Below the pieces are notes generated by a model. That model worked only from the letters and a program-made list of their open reading frames with translations. It did not search any database and was not told the DNA's origin. Both the position numbers and the translations under genes were made by a program. From NCBI RefSeq assembly GCF_013167215.1, contig NZ_JABJWY010000035.1:31753-95752 (forward strand): a DNA stretch of 64,000 bases, given 5' to 3'. This DNA is from Sphingobacterium prati (GTDB lineage: Bacteria > Bacteroidota > Bacteroidia > Sphingobacteriales > Sphingobacteriaceae). Position 1 is the first letter of the stretch. Each line of letters opens with the position of its first letter. Positions 33,943-42,128 of the stretch are shown here, one piece after another.

Positions 33943-35019
33943 ATGAGTAAGATTCGTGTTGGCCTTATAGGCTTTGGTATTTCAGGACAGGTTTTTCATG
34001 CTCCTGTTATGCGTTCGGTAGCGGCGCTAGAACTTGTAAAAGTTACTGCGCGCAAGGCTGAGCAACAGATGCTATTGAAAGAGCGCTTTCCGCAAGCGGA
34101 AATTGCACTATCTGCTGATGAAATTTTTGCTGATAAAACCATCGAGCTGGTCGTGATTGCTACTTCAAATGATATGCATTATCCAATGGCAAAACGTGCT
34201 TTGGAGGCTGGAAAGCATGTCGTTGTCGAAAAACCGTTTACAAATACGATAGAACAGGCCGATGAGTTAATTGCGCTCGCCAAAGAAAAGAATTTGGTAC
34301 TTGCGCCCTATCATAATCTAAGATTTACTTCGGATTATCGAACGGTAGAGAAAATTATAACAGGTGGACGATTAGGACGGATCGTAAATCTGGAATCAAG
34401 ATTTGACCGTTTTCGGAATTATTTGAGACCCAATGCATGGCGTGAAGAGAATTCGCCCGGATCAGGTATATTTTACGATTTAGGGCCGCATCTTATCGAC
34501 CAGGCTTTGCAATTATTTGGAAAACCAAATGCTGTATTTGCAGATCTTGCGATACAACGGGATCACGCAAAGACCATTGATAATTTTGACTGTATTTTGT
34601 ACTACGATAATTTGAGAGTTTCACTCAAAGGATCAATGCTTGCGAAAGAACCGACTCCACGATATCGCCTCTTTGGTATGAACGGAAATTTTGTAAAAAA
34701 TGGTGTTGATCCCCAAGAAGCATTATTGCGGGATGGTAAGTTCCCTGATGAAGACCCCAATTGGGGAGAAGAGGAGCCAAGTATTTATGGTAAACTGAAT
34801 ATTATTGAAAATGGTAAGGATGTGGAGGAAATTATTGTGTCAGAAAAAGGCTCTTATCCCGAGTTTTATCAAAATGTTGCCGATACTATTTTAGGGAAGA
34901 CTACCTTAATAGCTTCACCGGAGCAGGCTCGAGATGTAATTCGGATTATCGAACTTGGTTACCAGAGTCAGTCGGAACGACGGGTCATTTCAACGGAAGA
35001 TCAATTGATTGCTTATTAA
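33943..35019 (+). CDS. Gfo/Idh/MocA-family NAD(P)-dependent oxidoreductase
   Basis: A 358-residue soluble dehydrogenase. The ATG at 33943 is preferred to an in-frame GTG at 33919 that overlaps argS. The N-terminal Rossmann fold starts VGLIGFGISGQVFHAPVM. The EKPF motif with the conserved catalytic Lys lies near residue 94 (VVVEKPFTNT), and the C-terminal half is the beta-sheet substrate domain with YDLGPHLIDQAL near 183. This places it with the YdgJ/IolW-like scyllo-inositol and sugar dehydrogenases. Substrate not determinable. Confidence 0.88.
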   Translation: MSKIRVGLIGFGISGQVFHAPVMRSVAALELVKVTARKAEQQMLLKERFPQAEIALSADEIFADKTIELVVIATSNDMHYPMAKRALEAGKHVVVEKPFTNTIEQADELIALAKEKNLVLAPYHNLRFTSDYRTVEKIITGGRLGRIVNLESRFDRFRNYLRPNAWREENSPGSGIFYDLGPHLIDQALQLFGKPNAVFADLAIQRDHAKTIDNFDCILYYDNLRVSLKGSMLAKEPTPRYRLFGMNGNFVKNGVDPQEALLRDGKFPDEDPNWGEEEPSIYGKLNIIENGKDVEEIIVSEKGSYPEFYQNVADTILGKTTLIASPEQARDVIRIIELGYQSQSERRVISTEDQLIAY

Positions 35020-35028
35020 TATAGGACT

Positions 35029-36222
35029 GTGAATACATACGATGCAATTATCATTGGTGGTGGTGCCTGTGGTTTAATGTGTGCAGCACAAGCTGGACTG
35101 CTGGGAAAGAAAATATTACTATTGGAGCGCAATGAAAAGGTTGGCGCCAAGATCTTGATTTCAGGTGGCGGAAGATGCAACTACACAAATACAGGAACGA
35201 CGATCGCTAATTTTATCTCTGCGAACCCGGATTTTTTGCACGGCATATTTAGGCAATGGACCGTCGAAGATACTATTGATTTTTTTGAAGCATATGGTAT
35301 CCGAGGGCAGGAAAAAACCTTGGGACAATTGTTTCCAGAGACCAATAAAGCTAAGGATATTGTAGCCATATTTTCAAAAATTCTTTATGAAACTGAGCAG
35401 GATATAGCACTCAACACGCTCGTGAAATCGGTGGAAAAAAATGCTGACGGATTTACAGTTCATGTAGAAAATCCGAGAGGAGAGTATCAGTATAACGCTA
35501 AAAAGCTGGTGATTGCTTCAGGGGGGCTTCCAGTTCAGAAACTTGGGGCATCTGATCTTGGATTACGTATTGCAAAACAGTTTGGTCTGGAAGTGGTAGG
35601 CACTGCCCCTGCTTTGGTGCCTTTGACAATTACAGGAAAAGATGCAGATTGGTATAGTTCTTTGTCCGGAAATTCGGTGTTTTCCAAGGTATCTGTTGCT
35701 GGAATATCTTTTGAAGAGAACATGCTGTTTACGCATTGGGGATTAAGTGGCCCAGCAATTCTTCAGATATCAAGTTATTGGCGGCCGGGGCATGAGATTA
35801 GCATTGATCTGTTGCCTAATTTTGATTTGGATAACCTTATTAAACAAGAGCGCCAAAGCGGAGGCAAAAGACTTGTTTCACAGTTGCTAAACGATTATTT
35901 TAGTAGAAAATTGGTTGATGCACTTGGGAAATACTTGGTATTGGATACCAAAATTGCGTCTCTAAGTAAAGCTGATGCTAAATTGATCGTTGACACTATT
36001 CATCGCTTTAAGGTAAAGCCTGCAGGTGATAAAGGTTATGATAAAGCGGAGGTCATGCGTGGTGGGGTGTCGACGGCGGAGCTTCATAGCAAGACTTTAA
36101 TGTCAAAAAAAATTGAAGGTCTTTATTTTGGTGGAGAAACCGTCGATATTACGGGATGGCTTGGTGGCTATAATTTCCAATGGGCTTGGGCTAGTGGTTA
36201 TGCAATTGCCCAAGATATCTAG
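35029..36222 (+). CDS. HI0933/YhiN-family FAD-dependent oxidoreductase
   Basis: A 397-residue flavoprotein with GTG start. The FAD fold AIIIGGGACGLMCAAQAG is at residues about 5-22, and KILISGGGRCNYTNTG (about 42-57) is the family signature. The C-terminal GLYFGGETVDITGWLGGYNFQWA region is also diagnostic. Family members are conserved but poorly characterised, and BaiN, a member in gut clostridia, has been implicated in bile-acid reduction. It starts 9 nt after the Gfo/Idh/MocA gene and probably shares its transcript. Confidence 0.88.
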   Translation: MNTYDAIIIGGGACGLMCAAQAGLLGKKILLLERNEKVGAKILISGGGRCNYTNTGTTIANFISANPDFLHGIFRQWTVEDTIDFFEAYGIRGQEKTLGQLFPETNKAKDIVAIFSKILYETEQDIALNTLVKSVEKNADGFTVHVENPRGEYQYNAKKLVIASGGLPVQKLGASDLGLRIAKQFGLEVVGTAPALVPLTITGKDADWYSSLSGNSVFSKVSVAGISFEENMLFTHWGLSGPAILQISSYWRPGHEISIDLLPNFDLDNLIKQERQSGGKRLVSQLLNDYFSRKLVDALGKYLVLDTKIASLSKADAKLIVDTIHRFKVKPAGDKGYDKAEVMRGGVSTAELHSKTLMSKKIEGLYFGGETVDITGWLGGYNFQWAWASGYAIAQDI

Positions 36223-36266
36223 TTTATTTATAGAGAATTTTACACAGGCAGCCCATACTGGATCAT

Positions 36267-37346
36267 TTACTGATGCAACGACGATAGTGCCTCGGTACCA
36301 TTTAATGGAGCAGCGGTTTCGTCCTGAGATTTTTCAGTATATAATTGTGAGGCAGCGACCAAGCGCTGTTTTATTCTGCTCTGTAGATTTCTGGGTGATA
36401 GCACTTTAATGGATTCACCGAAACCTAAGATTTCCCTTTCCAACTCAAAATTAAGCACAACGTCAATACGGATTAAGATTGAGCCATCTTCTTTTTTATC
36501 TAAAATTTGTTGGGAAGAGTGTATTGGTTTAGTTTCTACATAAGGCGCGTTTTTTGCGTTTATTGCTAGAATAACGCGTTGACCACGATCTTTTTGTGAT
36601 TTTGTGACCCCGATTGTATCTGAAAAATAACGTTCAAAATCTATTCCTGTATATTCTTTGTATGAATTTTTGCCCATTTCTTCAATTGTATCAATTCGAT
36701 CCAATGCCAGTGTCATCAAACCTTCGCTTTTTTTATGGTGTCCAATAAGAAACCATCGATTACGATATTCTTTTAAGAGATAAGGTGAGAAGACCAGATC
36801 CTGTTTTTGTATTGCCCTAAAAGATTGGTAGCTGATGAGAAGTGGTGTTTTTTTCCGAATAGCTTGGTGGAGGAGGCCAATAAATGATAAGCCCTTCAAA
36901 CGGATGTTACTCTCCATTTGGATAATGGAAGGCTGATTATCCTTTTTAGCGTGGATACTATCCTCAAGGCGTGCGATAATATCACTCATTTCGTCGAAGC
37001 TTGAAAAGCCAGTAACATGTTTTAAAACTTCAACAGCTTCCTTCATTTTTTGCATATCTCCGACAGAAATAGGAGAGTTGCTTATACTATAGTCTGGGTC
37101 TTGGTAGGTATAAAATTTACGATGGGTGACAATAATAGGCGCATTATACCCTAGCTTGTTGCTTCGCATCAATTGTATGTCACCTTGAATAGTCCGTTTG
37201 CTTATACCGTTTTTGATTCCTTCAAATTCATAAAGTGCATCAGAAACCTTTTCCATTAGGTCTTCTAAAGTCCATTTACGATGTCTTAGACGCAGACAGT
37301 TGTCTATTGTTTTGTAACGGATAAGCGCGAGTTTATTTAATGCCAT
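36267..37346 (-). CDS. WYL-domain transcriptional regulator
   Basis: A 359-residue regulator. The N-terminal part (about 1-70) is a winged-helix HTH of the DeoR/YafY type (ALIRYKTIDNCLRLRHRKWT, then KRTIQGDIQLM). The WYL domain (about 150-230) senses ligand; here its core reads RNRWFLIGHHKK, a Trp-Phe-Leu variant of the Trp-Tyr-Leu motif. The WCX-type C-terminal domain follows (about 250-335). Bacterial WYL proteins often respond to nucleic acids or DNA damage. Convergent with the HI0933-type gene; target unknown. Confidence 0.85.
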   Translation of the reverse strand: MALNKLALIRYKTIDNCLRLRHRKWTLEDLMEKVSDALYEFEGIKNGISKRTIQGDIQLMRSNKLGYNAPIIVTHRKFYTYQDPDYSISNSPISVGDMQKMKEAVEVLKHVTGFSSFDEMSDIIARLEDSIHAKKDNQPSIIQMESNIRLKGLSFIGLLHQAIRKKTPLLISYQSFRAIQKQDLVFSPYLLKEYRNRWFLIGHHKKSEGLMTLALDRIDTIEEMGKNSYKEYTGIDFERYFSDTIGVTKSQKDRGQRVILAINAKNAPYVETKPIHSSQQILDKKEDGSILIRIDVVLNFELEREILGFGESIKVLSPRNLQSRIKQRLVAASQLYTEKSQDETAAPLNGTEALSSLHQ

Positions 37347-37467
37347 ATTTTTGCCGATGGAAGTTTAGATGAAAATACAAACTTTATGTTATCTACGCAA
37401 AAGGACTGCGTAATTTTTAACTTCTTCAACGCATGAAAGGAGCGTCATTGAATTTTTAAGGAAACTC

Positions 37468-37498
37468 GCTGTTTATCCAAGTAAAATAGCTACTTTTG
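37468..37498 (+). promoter_or_regulatory. Promoter of rnpB
   Basis: A perfect -7 TACTTTTG (37491-37498) lies just before the RNA 5' end. The -33 position (GCTG, 37468-37471, 19-nt spacer) is weak. Its location next to the P1 stem supports it. Confidence 0.5.
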
Positions 37499-37502
37499 CG
37501 CA

Positions 37503-37878
37503 GAAGCAAACTGGTTCTATCGCTGCTCTTTCGGGAGGAGAGGAAAGTCCGGGCAACATAGAGCGACACGCTTCCTAACGGGAAGGATGCTATGAAAATA
37601 GCAGACAGAAAGTGCCACAGAAAATATACCGCTTTTCGGAGTAAGGGTGAAAACGTAAGGTAAGAGCTTACGGTCTTGTATGGTAACATATATTACGGTA
37701 AACCTCGTGTGTTGAAAGACCAAATAGGTTACGAAATCTGAAGGCTGCTCGTCTTCTTTCAATTTATTGGAATTCGTAATGGGTAGGTTGATTGAGTTTG
37801 TCAGTGATGGCAAATCTAGATAAATGATAGAAATTCCACTTCGGTGGTCTACAGAACCCGGCTTACAAGGTTTGCTTC
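37503..37878 (+). ncRNA. rnpB: RNase P RNA (bacterial type A)
   Basis: The catalytic RNA that removes tRNA 5' leaders. P1 is formed by GAAGCAAAC (37503-37511) and GTTTGCTTC (37870-37878). The 5' conserved region GAGGAAAGTCCGGGC (from about 37541) and the 3' conserved region ACAGAACCCGGCTTACA (from about 37851) give the P4 helix pairing. About 376 nt, the right size. A T run follows P1. Two apparent ORFs on the other strand are shadows of this RNA. Confidence 0.95.
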
Positions 37879-37946
37879 TTTTTCGCTAATTGCTAAAAAA
37901 ACCTTATATTGATTTCCGTAATTGAAAATAGCATAATGCTGAATTT

Positions 37947-39338
37947 ATGAGTACAATTTTAATCATTGACGATGAACGCGCCATTAGAAGTTCGCTTCGT
38001 GATATCTTAGAATATGAAGATTATACGATTTTGGATGTTGACAATGGTCGTGATGGATTAGATATTTTAAAAAAAGAAAAGATCAACTTGGTTCTATGTG
38101 ATATCAAGATGAATAATATGGATGGGATGGAAGTGCTCTCCGAAGCGCATCAGGCTAGTCCAGACATTCCCTTTATTATGATCTCTGGTCACGGCACGAT
38201 TGAGACAGCAGTTGAGGCAGCAAAAAAAGGAGCTTTCGATTTTTTAGAAAAACCATTGGATCTAAACCGATTGCTTATTACGGTTCGAAATGCATTGGAT
38301 AAAAGTTCGCTTGTAACTGAGACGAAAGTATTAAAACGTAAAGTCAGTAGTTCAAAGACAAAAGATATATTGGGTGAGTCAGGAGCAATTAAGCGGATCA
38401 AAGAGACCATAGATCGTGTTGCTCCAACGGAAGCCAGAGTATTGATTACGGGAGCAAATGGTTCGGGTAAGGAGCTTGTAGCTCGTTGGTTGCATGAAAA
38501 ATCCAATCGTTCACAGGGGCCATTGGTTGAGGTCAACTGTGCTGCTATTCCTTCGGAATTAATTGAATCAGAGTTGTTTGGGCATGAAAAAGGGTCCTTT
38601 ACTTCGGCAATTAAACAACGTATAGGTAAATTTGAGCAGGCCAACGGCGGAACGTTGTTTTTGGACGAGATAGGCGATATGAGCCTTTCTGCCCAAGCCA
38701 AAGTTTTGCGTGCGTTACAAGAACATAAAATCACCAGAGTGGGAGGAGATAAGGAGATCGATGTTAACGTACGTGTCGTGGCCGCAACTAACAAAGATTT
38801 GTTAAAAGAAATAGAAGATGGGAATTTTAGAATGGACTTGTATCATCGTCTTTCGGTGATTTTAATCCATGTGCCGGCGCTAATAGATCGCGTTGATGAT
38901 ATACCATTGCTTTCGACAAACTTTTGTGAAGAAATATGCATGGAATATGGTATTCCTGTTAAGGAAATCACCACTGCCGCGATGAAAGAGTTAAGTCATC
39001 TTCCTTGGACAGGAAATATCCGTGAATTGCGTAATATGATTGAGCGTTTAATTATTTTGAGTGATAAATCTATTACTGATAAAGATGTTGTTGCATTCGC
39101 CAATCCTTCACGTGAACCTGTGGGTGGAGTTGCCTATGAGAGAGGGACTGCAAATTATGGGTTAGATATGGATTCATTCGACTCGTTCCAAGATTATAAA
39201 GATCATGCAGAAAAAGAATTTATAAAATATAAATTGGAAAAGAATAATTGGAATGTTTCCAAGACTGCTGATGACCTCGATATACAGCGTAGTCATCTCT
39301 ATAGTAAAATTGAGAAATTTGGTCTCAAAAGGGATTAA
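37947..39338 (+). CDS. NtrC-type response regulator with variant GAFTGA loop
   Basis: A 463-residue regulator: receiver domain (residues about 1-120) with phospho-acceptor Asp52 in LCDIKMNNMDG; AAA+ domain (about 140-370) with Walker A GANGSGKE, Walker B GGTLFLDEIGDM and a NIRELRN arginine region; and a Fis-type HTH at the end (NNWNVSKTADDLDIQRSHLY). The sigma-54-contact loop reads GSFTSA (216-221) instead of GAFTGA: Phe and Thr are kept, but Ala2 and Gly5 are Ser. No histidine kinase is adjacent. It lies 68 bp after rnpB. Confidence 0.88.
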   Translation: MSTILIIDDERAIRSSLRDILEYEDYTILDVDNGRDGLDILKKEKINLVLCDIKMNNMDGMEVLSEAHQASPDIPFIMISGHGTIETAVEAAKKGAFDFLEKPLDLNRLLITVRNALDKSSLVTETKVLKRKVSSSKTKDILGESGAIKRIKETIDRVAPTEARVLITGANGSGKELVARWLHEKSNRSQGPLVEVNCAAIPSELIESELFGHEKGSFTSAIKQRIGKFEQANGGTLFLDEIGDMSLSAQAKVLRALQEHKITRVGGDKEIDVNVRVVAATNKDLLKEIEDGNFRMDLYHRLSVILIHVPALIDRVDDIPLLSTNFCEEICMEYGIPVKEITTAAMKELSHLPWTGNIRELRNMIERLIILSDKSITDKDVVAFANPSREPVGGVAYERGTANYGLDMDSFDSFQDYKDHAEKEFIKYKLEKNNWNVSKTADDLDIQRSHLYSKIEKFGLKRD

Positions 39339-39343
39339 CATAG

Positions 39344-39380
39344 ATAATAAGAGCTTCTTTTGGAAGCTCTTATTATTTAT
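39344..39380 (+). terminator. Terminator after the NtrC-type regulator
   Basis: ATAATAAGAGCTTC (39344-39357) pairs perfectly with GAAGCTCTTATTAT (39363-39376), 14 bp with a 5-nt loop. Confidence 0.75.
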
Positions 39381-39491
39381 GTATCCTTTACAGATAAAAT
39401 AAATACCTAATTTATAAACCCTAAATCAGGGAAGCTAGCTTACTGAATGATCTAGCTGTCGAACAGGTAATAGATTGTTTTAATGATTTTT

Positions 39492-40151
39492 CTATTGCAC
39501 GATTGCTTTCACATTTGCTACAGAAATTTCAGTATAATTTCTGATATAAGCATCACTGACAGGAAGCTCTTCTTTTTTATGTGTTGATAAGACAGCGACG
39601 ACTTTCATTCCTGCATTCTTTGCCGCCGTTATACCTGAAAAGGAATCTTCAAATACTATGCATTGTTCAATCGGTATACCCAGATTTTCCGCTGATTTCA
39701 AATAAACTTCGGGATGTGGTTTATGTAATTTTACATCTTCGCTGCTTAATGTTGATGAGAAAAGATCTCGTATCTTTAACTCATCCAAAATCAGATCCAT
39801 ATTTTCCTTGGGTGCTGATGTAGCTACCGCAAGTTTAAAGCCTTTGTCTTTTAAGTCTTTCAAAAATTCTATTAAGCCTTTAATAGGGGCGACATGTTCT
39901 TTGTAGATCACCCTAAAAAGCTGCTCTTTTTCAAATTCGAGCGTACGTAATTCTTCAGGAGATATTGGACGTTTAAAAAAATGTTGCATGATATAGCTAT
40001 TGTGTTTGCCATACATATGCTGTTCAAATTCTTCTTCAGTAGCCTGCTGTACATTATGGTTTTTAAAAAAAGCCCTGAAAGCTTCTGCATGAAAGGGATT
40101 TGTGTGGCTTATAACCCCATCCATGTCAAAAATTGCCGCGTATTCTGTCAT
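39492..40151 (-). CDS. HAD-superfamily hydrolase (beta-phosphoglucomutase/phosphatase-like)
   Basis: A 219-residue HAD subfamily I protein; the ATG at 40151 is preferred to the TTG at 40166. Motif I is AIFDMDGVISHTNP with nucleophile Asp and acid/base Asp. Motif II is LAVATSAPKEN. Motif III/IV is PHPEVYLKSAENLG and VFEDSFSGITAAKNAGM. A helical cap lies between. The DGVI.(S/N).TxxxH pattern is that of beta-phosphoglucomutase and 2-deoxyglucose-6-phosphatase types; the substrate is not fixed by sequence. Confidence 0.87.
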   Translation of the reverse strand: MTEYAAIFDMDGVISHTNPFHAEAFRAFFKNHNVQQATEEEFEQHMYGKHNSYIMQHFFKRPISPEELRTLEFEKEQLFRVIYKEHVAPIKGLIEFLKDLKDKGFKLAVATSAPKENMDLILDELKIRDLFSSTLSSEDVKLHKPHPEVYLKSAENLGIPIEQCIVFEDSFSGITAAKNAGMKVVAVLSTHKKEELPVSDAYIRNYTEISVANVKAIVQ

Positions 40152-40226
40152 GTGGCTAATATACAATAATTGCTTTATTTTGATTGCTGGGCAAATTCAT
40201 ATTCTGGTAAATATTTTAGGGTAGGA

Positions 40227-42128
40227 TTACAATATGCCTAGATTATAGCGTCCTTTATCGGAACTACTTACCTCTTTATGAAAGAGGAAGAAGTCTTCAT
40301 AGTTACTTGCGGGATAATTTCCTTCGAATAATTCTAATTTTCGATAAGTAACTAACTTGTTTTCTTTTATCTCCGATTTAAATTCATATTTACCAAATGG
40401 TTTTTCGATAATCTTTTGTTCAGGCGTTATATTTTTTACGATGTTATCTGGTAGTGCAATGCTAATGCTGTCAATATCTATAAAGCCACGTTCTATAAAG
40501 ATATCTTCCGTACGATTTTTATTCTCCGAAATACTGGATTGTGTATTGAAAATATTAGGTTGAATCAACATTTTATTGCCGTTTTTCACTGCGTAGTTTT
40601 TAATAAAAATTGTTAGATCCTCTTCGACGCATGGTTTCGTTTCTTTGTGTTCAGTGTATTTTACCTGGTCGAAATTGATGTTATCGATATTATAATATTC
40701 GGCCAATAGTTTAGTTTTCTCATTGTTGTTTGCTAAAAGTACCTCCATATGGTTTTCATATTGTGTGCCATAGAACTTTGTGTTTAAAGTGCCTTTTATA
40801 CTGCCGTCTTCAGCGAGTGTCAGATCGGCGTTGCGAAGTTGTAGATTGGTTGAATTGCTATATTTTGGTGTATGCATAATCACCCCTCCATTTTCTGTAC
40901 AGGCAATGACATCCCTATCATCCGTAAAATTACTAAGGAATCCAAAAGGAAGGTTCTGGCTAGTACATTCTAGCCAAGTCGTGTCATTTTTGAATGGGAG
41001 GCATAGGATTGCATGGTTGCCATCCTGTACATTCGCAAATGATTTATGAAAATTTTCCTTGTGTTTACCAGCTTCAACCATACAGTAGTAGGAAGGTATG
41101 CCTACAGCGGATAACATGCTTCCCATATAATTGACCAGGGCTTTACAGTCACCATAACCTAAACGGTCAACCTCAGATGCCGGAAAAGGCTCAAGTCCAC
41201 CGATTCCAATCTGAATACTAATATATCTCGTGTTTTTTTGCAAATAGTCATAGAGGATCTTCGCTTTTTCTTGATCCGATGAAGCGTTCTTTGTAAGTGA
41301 TATAAATTTCTGTTTTGAGGCTTCAGTAAGATCTTGCTTTTTGTTCAATAATTTAGTTGAAAACCAGTGGCCATACTCTTTCCAATCATTAAAGGTGCCT
41401 TCTTTTCCATAATAGACGAAGTTTTTAGGAACGATCAATACACTGGTTCTTTTCAGATTGGGATTAGGACCATAGGACTCATCCTTTTTAGCCGGAATAT
41501 GTTCAGTACTCCAGGTTTTACTGACTGTTTTATCGTTTTTTTCCTCTTTGATATTGCCTTTATAGTTTTTTGACTCGATACGGAATTCACTACCGATCGG
41601 AGTTACAAATTGATAGCTACTTTTTTCAACGGATACACTATTTGAAACCTCAGGAGTCCATGAAGGAATGATTAAGTTCTGTTTATGCCTTACTTCGTAT
41701 TGGTATTCGATGGTGTAGGGGTAGCTGTGATAATCGGGAATATAGAGTTTCATCCTTGAATCTGCAAACATGGTACTGTTGTCGACTGCACTAACATCTT
41801 TAAAATCCTTGGTTGCTATTTTTTTCTGCAATATCCCCATTTCATTATAGATCGCACCCTTTATGTTCTTGATCTCATTTGATTTGTTATAATGTATCGG
41901 AAGGGCGGCATAGTAATCCCCGTTTTTATTATAAACGGTAATGACACGTGTGACCGTTTCAGTGACCTGCTCAGGGGATTTTATTTCCACCACAATTTTA
42001 TCATTTCGGACTGTTGCTACTGCCCGGCTTTTTAACGCACTTGGAATATTGGCAATATCGTAGTTTTCTTGTCCGATTGCCACTATTGGAAAGAGGAAAT
42101 AGATTAAATTGGCAATTAATGTTTTCAT
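40227..42128 (-). CDS. Exported DUF3857 transglutaminase-like protein (active-type)
   Basis: A 633-residue protein with a signal peptide (about 1-20), a DUF3857 beta domain (about 55-220), a transglutaminase-like domain (about 270-400) and a C-terminal DUF3858-type beta domain. The Cys-His pair is kept: Cys328 in YGDCKALV and His372 in GNHAIL. The usual Asp is Glu (LECTSQNLPFG). Its first 4 nt overlap the end of the upstream paralogue, so translation is probably coupled. Family function is unknown; a periplasmic peptide-bond or crosslinking activity is the family-based guess. Confidence 0.82.
   Translation of the reverse strand: MKTLIANLIYFLFPIVAIGQENYDIANIPSALKSRAVATVRNDKIVVEIKSPEQVTETVTRVITVYNKNGDYYAALPIHYNKSNEIKNIKGAIYNEMGILQKKIATKDFKDVSAVDNSTMFADSRMKLYIPDYHSYPYTIEYQYEVRHKQNLIIPSWTPEVSNSVSVEKSSYQFVTPIGSEFRIESKNYKGNIKEEKNDKTVSKTWSTEHIPAKKDESYGPNPNLKRTSVLIVPKNFVYYGKEGTFNDWKEYGHWFSTKLLNKKQDLTEASKQKFISLTKNASSDQEKAKILYDYLQKNTRYISIQIGIGGLEPFPASEVDRLGYGDCKALVNYMGSMLSAVGIPSYYCMVEAGKHKENFHKSFANVQDGNHAILCLPFKNDTTWLECTSQNLPFGFLSNFTDDRDVIACTENGGVIMHTPKYSNSTNLQLRNADLTLAEDGSIKGTLNTKFYGTQYENHMEVLLANNNEKTKLLAEYYNIDNINFDQVKYTEHKETKPCVEEDLTIFIKNYAVKNGNKMLIQPNIFNTQSSISENKNRTEDIFIERGFIDIDSISIALPDNIVKNITPEQKIIEKPFGKYEFKSEIKENKLVTYRKLELFEGNYPASNYEDFFLFHKEVSSSDKGRYNLGIL

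Noticed and set aside
37456..37813. Two minus-strand ORFs (about 77 and 98 codons)
   Set aside because: They lie on the antisense of RNase P RNA and show no protein-like features.
38189..38794. 201-codon minus-strand ORF opposite the NtrC-type regulator
   Set aside because: Antisense shadow of conserved AAA+ coding sequence.
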